Shown here piece by piece: positions 58,695-64,000 of a DNA stretch of 64,000 bases. The position numbers were made by a program, and so were the translations under genes. Position 1 is the stretch's first letter; the number at the start of each line of letters is the position of its first letter. The notes below the pieces were generated by a model, which did not search any database, had not been told where the DNA came from, and worked only from the letters and a program-made list of their open reading frames with translations. Origin of the DNA: an uncultured Pelagibacteraceae bacterium (GTDB lineage: Bacteria; Pseudomonadota; Alphaproteobacteria; Pelagibacterales; Pelagibacteraceae); NCBI GenBank assembly GCA_902579585.1, contig CACHHJ010000002.1, positions 1 to 64,000 of the forward strand, in the 5' to 3' direction.

Positions 58695-61029
58695 ATTAAT
58701 TAAATATTTTATTATATTATCAATTTCACTAAATTTTCAGTTTAGTTACGCTGATGAATTATTTATAAATGCTTCTACAGTTGAATTAGATAAAAATGGT
58801 AAAATTGTTTATGCAAAAGGTGATGTAGAAATTTATGATGAGAATAAAAATATAATATTTTCAGAAACTGCCGAATATGACAAAAGTAAAGGCATTGTAA
58901 AGACTATTGGTCCTACTAAAATTATTACATCTGAAAAATATGAGGTTATCGGAGAAGATATTTTTTATGACGATAATAAAAAATTAATTTATTCGCAAAA
59001 TAATACAATTATTACAGATACTAACAAAAACAAAATAACTGTTGATATGTTTAATTATCTTACTGTAAAAAAAATGTTTTTTTCAAAAGGAGATATTGAG
59101 GTTTTAGATAATAGGGAAAACAAATATCTTTTTAGTGAAATCTATATTGATGAATCTAAAAATAAAATAGTGGGAAGCGATATAAAATCTTATTTAAATC
59201 ATATTACATTTAAGGAGGATAAAAGAAATGATCCAAGATTTTTTGCTAATAGTGCTTCGATAACAAAAGATAACACAATCTTTGAAAAAGGTGTTTTTAC
59301 ATCTTGTAAAATTAGAGAGAATAATAAATGTCCGCCATGGGCGATTAGAGCAAAAACCATTGAGCATAATGCTGCAAAAAAAACTATTTATTATGAAGAT
59401 GCAGTAATGAAAATATATGATTTTCCTGTATTTTATTTTCCTAAGTTTTTTCACCCTGATCCAACAGTAAAAAGACAATCGGGTTTTTTAGTTCCTAGAT
59501 TTACTGATAGCACAACGGTAGGATTTGGTTCTACAGTTCCTTATTTTTGGGCAATGTCTAAAGATAAAGATATGACGATATCTCCTAAACTTTATGCAAA
59601 CGAAAATTTAATCTTATTTAATGAATATAGACAAGCATTTAGTAAATCTAACTTAATAGTAGATACAAGTTATACTAAAGGTTACAAGCAAACATCTAAT
59701 ATAAAACTACCTGGTTCAAGGTCACATTTTTTTGCAAAGTACAGTGCAGATTTTTCAAAAGATGATTACTTTAGTGACTTTGAAATTAATATTCAAAAGG
59801 TATCGAATCCAACTTATTTAGAAGTCCACGATATAAATACTGAACTTGTCGATTCCTCTAATAATATTTTAAATTCAAATGTAAATTTTGAATTCCAAGA
59901 TGAAACAAATTATTTAGGTCTTTCAGCAAGTGTTTATGAGGATTTAAAAAAAACAGATAGATCTAGATACGAATATTTTTTACCTAGTGTTTTATTTGAA
60001 AGAAATATTTATAATGACAATAAACTTGGTCTAATTAATCTCCTGAGCAGTGCATATGTAAAAAATGTAGAGGTAGACCAAACTACTAAAATGTGGGTTA
60101 ATGATTTTAATTGGAAATCAAGAAGTCTCTCTAATATAGTTGGAATTAAGAGTGAATTCGAGGGATTGCTCAAAGTTGTTAATTATGAGGCTGATGCAGA
60201 TACCCATAAAACTGAAGGTTTTAATTCAGAAGTATCAAGCGCATTGGCTTACAATACTAGTCTTCCACTAAGTAAAAAAATTAAAGATAACAGTATGGTT
60301 AATTTTCTAATTCCAAAAATGTCTTTCAGATATGCACCAGGTCATATGAGAAATATAAAGGATGACGAAACTAAACTTTCATATGCAAATTTATTTTCAC
60401 TGAATAAAAATTCACAAATAGATGTAATTGAAAAAGGTACAAGTATAGCATTAGGAATTGAATTTTCAGGTAATAAATTAAATGAAGATAATTTGCCAGG
60501 TGAAGAAAAATATTCGTTTGCTGTGGGCCAAATTTACAATATGAATGAAAACAATGATGTACCGATCAGAAGTTCGTTAAATGATCAGACGTCGGATATC
60601 GTGGGTAAAGGTTTTGTGAAATTAAATGACAATTTGAGTATTAATAACCAATTTTCCCTTGATCAAAATCTAAATGAAATAAATTATAACGAACTTGGTG
60701 CTAGTTTAATTAGTAAAAATTTAAATTTTAATTTAAAATATTTAGAAGAAAATAACCACATAGGAAGTACAAATTATATTAAATCTGATTTAAAAGTCGA
60801 ACTTAATGAGTCTAGTGAAATGAATTTTGATTTTAGAAGAAATCTTGAAACTGAGTCTACAGAATTTTACAGTTTAGCCTACAATTATTTAAATGATTGT
60901 TTGAGAGCCGGGGTTGTATTTAGACGAAAATTCTATGAGGATAGAGATATTGAACATTCAGACTCATTAATGTTTAAAATTTCATTAATACCACTTGGTG
61001 ATGCATTTGCTCCTACGATTAAACAATAA
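58684..61029 (+). CDS. lptD: LPS-assembly protein LptD
   Basis: 781 aa; OstA-like N-terminus (YAKGDVEIYDENKNIIFSETAEYD), PVFYFPKFFHPDPTVKRQSGFLVP. Confidence 0.92.
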   Translation: MKNKLIKYFIILSISLNFQFSYADELFINASTVELDKNGKIVYAKGDVEIYDENKNIIFSETAEYDKSKGIVKTIGPTKIITSEKYEVIGEDIFYDDNKKLIYSQNNTIITDTNKNKITVDMFNYLTVKKMFFSKGDIEVLDNRENKYLFSEIYIDESKNKIVGSDIKSYLNHITFKEDKRNDPRFFANSASITKDNTIFEKGVFTSCKIRENNKCPPWAIRAKTIEHNAAKKTIYYEDAVMKIYDFPVFYFPKFFHPDPTVKRQSGFLVPRFTDSTTVGFGSTVPYFWAMSKDKDMTISPKLYANENLILFNEYRQAFSKSNLIVDTSYTKGYKQTSNIKLPGSRSHFFAKYSADFSKDDYFSDFEINIQKVSNPTYLEVHDINTELVDSSNNILNSNVNFEFQDETNYLGLSASVYEDLKKTDRSRYEYFLPSVLFERNIYNDNKLGLINLLSSAYVKNVEVDQTTKMWVNDFNWKSRSLSNIVGIKSEFEGLLKVVNYEADADTHKTEGFNSEVSSALAYNTSLPLSKKIKDNSMVNFLIPKMSFRYAPGHMRNIKDDETKLSYANLFSLNKNSQIDVIEKGTSIALGIEFSGNKLNEDNLPGEEKYSFAVGQIYNMNENNDVPIRSSLNDQTSDIVGKGFVKLNDNLSINNQFSLDQNLNEINYNELGASLISKNLNFNLKYLEENNHIGSTNYIKSDLKVELNESSEMNFDFRRNLETESTEFYSLAYNYLNDCLRAGVVFRRKFYEDRDIEHSDSLMFKISLIPLGDAFAPTIKQ

Positions 61030-61948
61030 AAAAATTTTACTTTTTTTTTTATTAGTCTTTTTATTTAATTTTACTAAAGTTAATTCTAATATAAAAAATT
61101 CAGTAGTTGTATCTGTTGGAAATTTACCAATTACTTATTTGGACTTAATAAAAGAAATGAAATTAATTTCTCTATTAAACAACATTGCAGTAGACAGTTC
61201 AAACAGAGAAACAATTAAATCTGTAGCTGTTCAAGGATTAATAACAAGAAAAATTAAAGAAATTGAAATTAAGAAATTTAAAGTAAAAAACTTTAATAAA
61301 AAAGATTTAGAAAATCTTATTGTAAGAACATCTAAAAATCTTGGCACTAATGAAAGTGGATTAGAAAAACTTCTTGTTCAACAAAATCTAAAACTAGAAA
61401 GCCTAGAAGAAAGATTTAAAACTGATCTTAAATGGAATACTTTAATTTTTCAATTATATAATAATAAAGTAGTTCTTAATACTAATGAATTGGAAAATAA
61501 AATAAGAGCTGAAATTGAAAAAACAAATGAGAAAAGAATGTTTTTGCTGTCAGAAATAGAAATAAATAAAGCAAATGAAAATAATAAAAGTATTTTAGAC
61601 AAAATTTTCAATAATATAAAAGATGAAGGTTTTGAAAAGACAGCTAAAAAATTTAGTATATCCAATTCCTCTGAATATGGGGGAAATATAGGGTGGATAA
61701 ACCAAAATAATTTATCAAAAGAAATTTATGAAAGTATAAAACTTTTAAAAACAGAAGAAATTAGTAGGCCAATTTTTTTAGATGAAACTATTGTAATTAT
61801 AAAAAAAATTGGAGAAAAAAAATATGGAAAAGATATTGAAAAAATCAAAGATAGAGTCGTAAGACAAGAGAAAGAAAAAAAATTACAGATGTTTTCTAAG
61901 GCTCATTATTCCAAATTAGAAAAAACGATACAAATTAGTTTTTTATGA
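60995..61948 (+). CDS. surA: SurA-like periplasmic peptidyl-prolyl isomerase
   Basis: Signal peptide, parvulin domain with YGGNIGWINQNNLSKEIYESI; overlaps lptD 3' end (exact start uncertain). Confidence 0.85.
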   Translation: MVMHLLLRLNNKKILLFFLLVFLFNFTKVNSNIKNSVVVSVGNLPITYLDLIKEMKLISLLNNIAVDSSNRETIKSVAVQGLITRKIKEIEIKKFKVKNFNKKDLENLIVRTSKNLGTNESGLEKLLVQQNLKLESLEERFKTDLKWNTLIFQLYNNKVVLNTNELENKIRAEIEKTNEKRMFLLSEIEINKANENNKSILDKIFNNIKDEGFEKTAKKFSISNSSEYGGNIGWINQNNLSKEIYESIKLLKTEEISRPIFLDETIVIIKKIGEKKYGKDIEKIKDRVVRQEKEKKLQMFSKAHYSKLEKTIQISFL

Positions 61949-62904
61949 AAAAATTAGTTGCTATAATTGCTGGGGATCCAGAAAGTATTAGCTCTGAGTT
62001 GATTGCAAAGGCTTGGAAAAAAAAGAATCAATTTAAAAATGTTAATATATTTTTAATTGGAAACTATAATTTAATAAAAAAACAATTTAAGTTATTAGAT
62101 TTAAAAATAAATATTAGAAAAATTAATAGTTTGAGGAATAAAGATTTTAAGAAAACTTTATTAGTTTATGATGTGCCTCTAGATTTTATAAATCCATTTA
62201 AAATAAATAAAAATTATAAAAAGAAATATGTTTTAAAAAGTTTTGACATAGCTATAAATTTTTCAAAAAGTAAAAAAATTATTGGTTTTATAAATTGTCC
62301 AGTTAATAAAAAAGATGTTTTTCAATCCAATTTTGGTGTGACTGAATTTTTAGCAAAAAAATCAAATGTATTGAATAAAGAGGCTATGATTATTTACAAT
62401 AAAAGGTTGTCTGTTTGCCCTATTACAACGCACATTAAAATTAAAAATGTTTCAAAAAATTTATCAATAAAAAAAATCTATGAAAAAGTAGTTGTAATAA
62501 ATAAATTTTATTTAGATAAATTTAGGTTTAAACCAAGAATTTGTGTTTTGGGTTTAAACCCACATAATTATGAGCTATTTGATGACTCTGAGGAAAAGAA
62601 AATTATACTTCCAGCTATAAAAAAACTTAAAAAAAAAGGTATTAATGTGGAAGGTCCTATACCAGCTGACACGGCTTTTCTTAATAATAAAAAATTTAAT
62701 ATTTTAATAGGAATGTATCATGATCAAGTTTTAGGACCTTATAAGACAATGTTTAATTTTAGTGCAATTAATGTAACAGCAGGTTTACCATACTTAAGAG
62801 TATCTCCTGATCATGGAACTGGTTTAGATATTATAAAAAAAAAATTAGCTAACCCACAGAGTTTAATTGAATCAATTAAATTTTTTAAACAAATTAATGT
62901 TTAA
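61945..62904 (+). CDS. pdxA: 4-hydroxythreonine-4-phosphate dehydrogenase
   Basis: IAGDPESISSELIAKAW, CVLGLNPHNYE, MYHDQVLGPYKTMF. Confidence 0.92.
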   Translation: MKKLVAIIAGDPESISSELIAKAWKKKNQFKNVNIFLIGNYNLIKKQFKLLDLKINIRKINSLRNKDFKKTLLVYDVPLDFINPFKINKNYKKKYVLKSFDIAINFSKSKKIIGFINCPVNKKDVFQSNFGVTEFLAKKSNVLNKEAMIIYNKRLSVCPITTHIKIKNVSKNLSIKKIYEKVVVINKFYLDKFRFKPRICVLGLNPHNYELFDDSEEKKIILPAIKKLKKKGINVEGPIPADTAFLNNKKFNILIGMYHDQVLGPYKTMFNFSAINVTAGLPYLRVSPDHGTGLDIIKKKLANPQSLIESIKFFKQINV

Positions 62905-63685
62905 ATTAAAAAAATCACTTGGACAAAATTTTTTAATCGATCGAAATGTAATAAATAAAATTTTGTCAGTAGAAACTTTAAAAAATCAAAATGTTATGGA
63001 AATTGGTTCTGGTTCAGGGAATCTTTCTAAATTGATAATTGCAAAAGGAATAAAGAATTTCTTGGCCATTGAGAAAGATGTGAGGTTTTGTACTCTTTTA
63101 GGTAAAAGGTATGTTCAAAATAAAAATATCTATTTCGAGAATAAAGATATTTTAAAGAAAGATTTAAATAAAATAGATTTAAGAAATGTCATAGTTTTTG
63201 GTAATTTGCCATATAATATCTCAACACAAATTTTAGTAAACTTTATTAACTTAAATAAATGGCCCCCTTTTTATAAAAAAATTATTTTTATGTTTCAAAA
63301 AGAGGTTGCCGAAAGAATATTAGCAAAATCTAAAACAAAACAATATGGAAGGTTAGCAATTTTAACCAACTACCGTCTAAATGTTGTTAAAAGTTTTAGT
63401 ATTTCAAAAAATTGTTTTTTTCCAGTACCGGCTGTTGACTCTAAAGTAATTGCTTTTGAGCCCAAATTTAATATAAAGCATAAAATTAAAAATATTAAAA
63501 ATTTAGAGCATATTACAAATATTTTTTTTAGTGGTAAAAGAAAAATGATAAATAAGGCTTTTGCAAAAATATTTAATAACCACTTATCTGTTTCAAAAAA
63601 GCTCAAAATTGATCTAAATTTAAGACCTTCTGATTTATCATTAGATGATTATTATAAACTAACAGAATATTATGAAGGTAATTAA
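62897..63685 (+). CDS. rsmA: 16S rRNA dimethyladenosine transferase (KsgA)
   Basis: KKSLGQNFLIDRNVINKI, MEIGSGSGNLSKLI, VFGNLPYNIST; start MFKLKK. Confidence 0.95.
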   Translation: MFKLKKSLGQNFLIDRNVINKILSVETLKNQNVMEIGSGSGNLSKLIIAKGIKNFLAIEKDVRFCTLLGKRYVQNKNIYFENKDILKKDLNKIDLRNVIVFGNLPYNISTQILVNFINLNKWPPFYKKIIFMFQKEVAERILAKSKTKQYGRLAILTNYRLNVVKSFSISKNCFFPVPAVDSKVIAFEPKFNIKHKIKNIKNLEHITNIFFSGKRKMINKAFAKIFNNHLSVSKKLKIDLNLRPSDLSLDDYYKLTEYYEGN

Positions 63686-63693
63686 TTAAAATT

Positions 63694-64000
63694 TTAATTA
63701 TTTAGATGCTTTTCAATTATTCTTAAAATTTTGTTAAAACAATTTTCTACATTATCATTTGTAATAACATGATCGTACTCATTTGCATGCTTTATATCTT
63801 GTGAATATGCCAAAACTCTTTTTTTAATTGATTCTTTTCCATCTTGATTTCTTGATATAAGTCTTTTTTCTAGTTCTTCTTTACTTGGAGGTAATATAAA
63901 TATCTTTAATAAATTTAATTCTTTGAAAGCACTAAGCTGTTTTGCACCCTTCCAGTCAATATCAAATAATACATTAAAATTTTTTTTTATAATATCGTCA
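63694..64000 (-). CDS. gmk: Guanylate kinase, truncated at window edge
   Basis: Own translation of the minus strand: NVLFDIDWKGAKQLSAFKELNLLKIFILPPSKEELEKRLISRNQDGKESIKKRV... Confidence 0.92.
   Translation of the reverse strand, partial: DDIIKKNFNVLFDIDWKGAKQLSAFKELNLLKIFILPPSKEELEKRLISRNQDGKESIKKRVLAYSQDIKHANEYDHVITNDNVENCFNKILRIIEKHLNN

Noticed and set aside
1-64000. CRISPR arrays, IS elements, prophage or toxin-antitoxin modules
   Set aside because: No regularly spaced repeats, transposase, phage structural or TA signatures seen in either strand; A/T homopolymer runs are composition only.

Overview
This is an AT-rich, very compact chromosomal window whose gene content and style resemble a streamlined marine alphaproteobacterium of the SAR11/Pelagibacterales type (inferred from gene content only). 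Almost every base is coding. I see no CRISPR array, insertion sequence, prophage or rRNA. Main blocks: purC(partial)-purS-purQ-purL-bolA-grxD; rpsD; nadE-cysS-cimA-RNA methyltransferase; glmS next to a GlmU reduced to its acetyltransferase half; prpB-prpC; nrdAB; dusA/rpoZ; a surface-polysaccharide gene zone (about 27-43.5 kb); a polyamine/methylthioadenosine block (fused SpeD-SpeE, class II aldolase, mtnA, mtnP, divergent apt); an elongator-type tRNA-Met(CAT); an unknown protein with two predicted HTH segments; a CADD-like protein; NDUFA12/DUF2155; a stand-alone NrdJ C-terminal-like protein; aspS/hda/DUF2066 divergent from purM-purN; ndk/pepA; and lptF-lptG-lptD-surA-pdxA-rsmA with gmk (partial) at the edge. 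Best leads: (1) the polyamine-to-MTA salvage block with a SpeD-SpeE fusion and a FucA-like aldolase (possible DHAP shunt); (2) the stand-alone NrdJ C-terminal-like protein, with NrdR-like repeats upstream of it and of nrdA; (3) the GlmU lacking its uridyltransferase domain; (4) the CADD-like candidate pABA synthase; (5) head-to-head gene pairs with 0-26 nt between start codons. All family calls come from motif recognition by eye; no database search was run.
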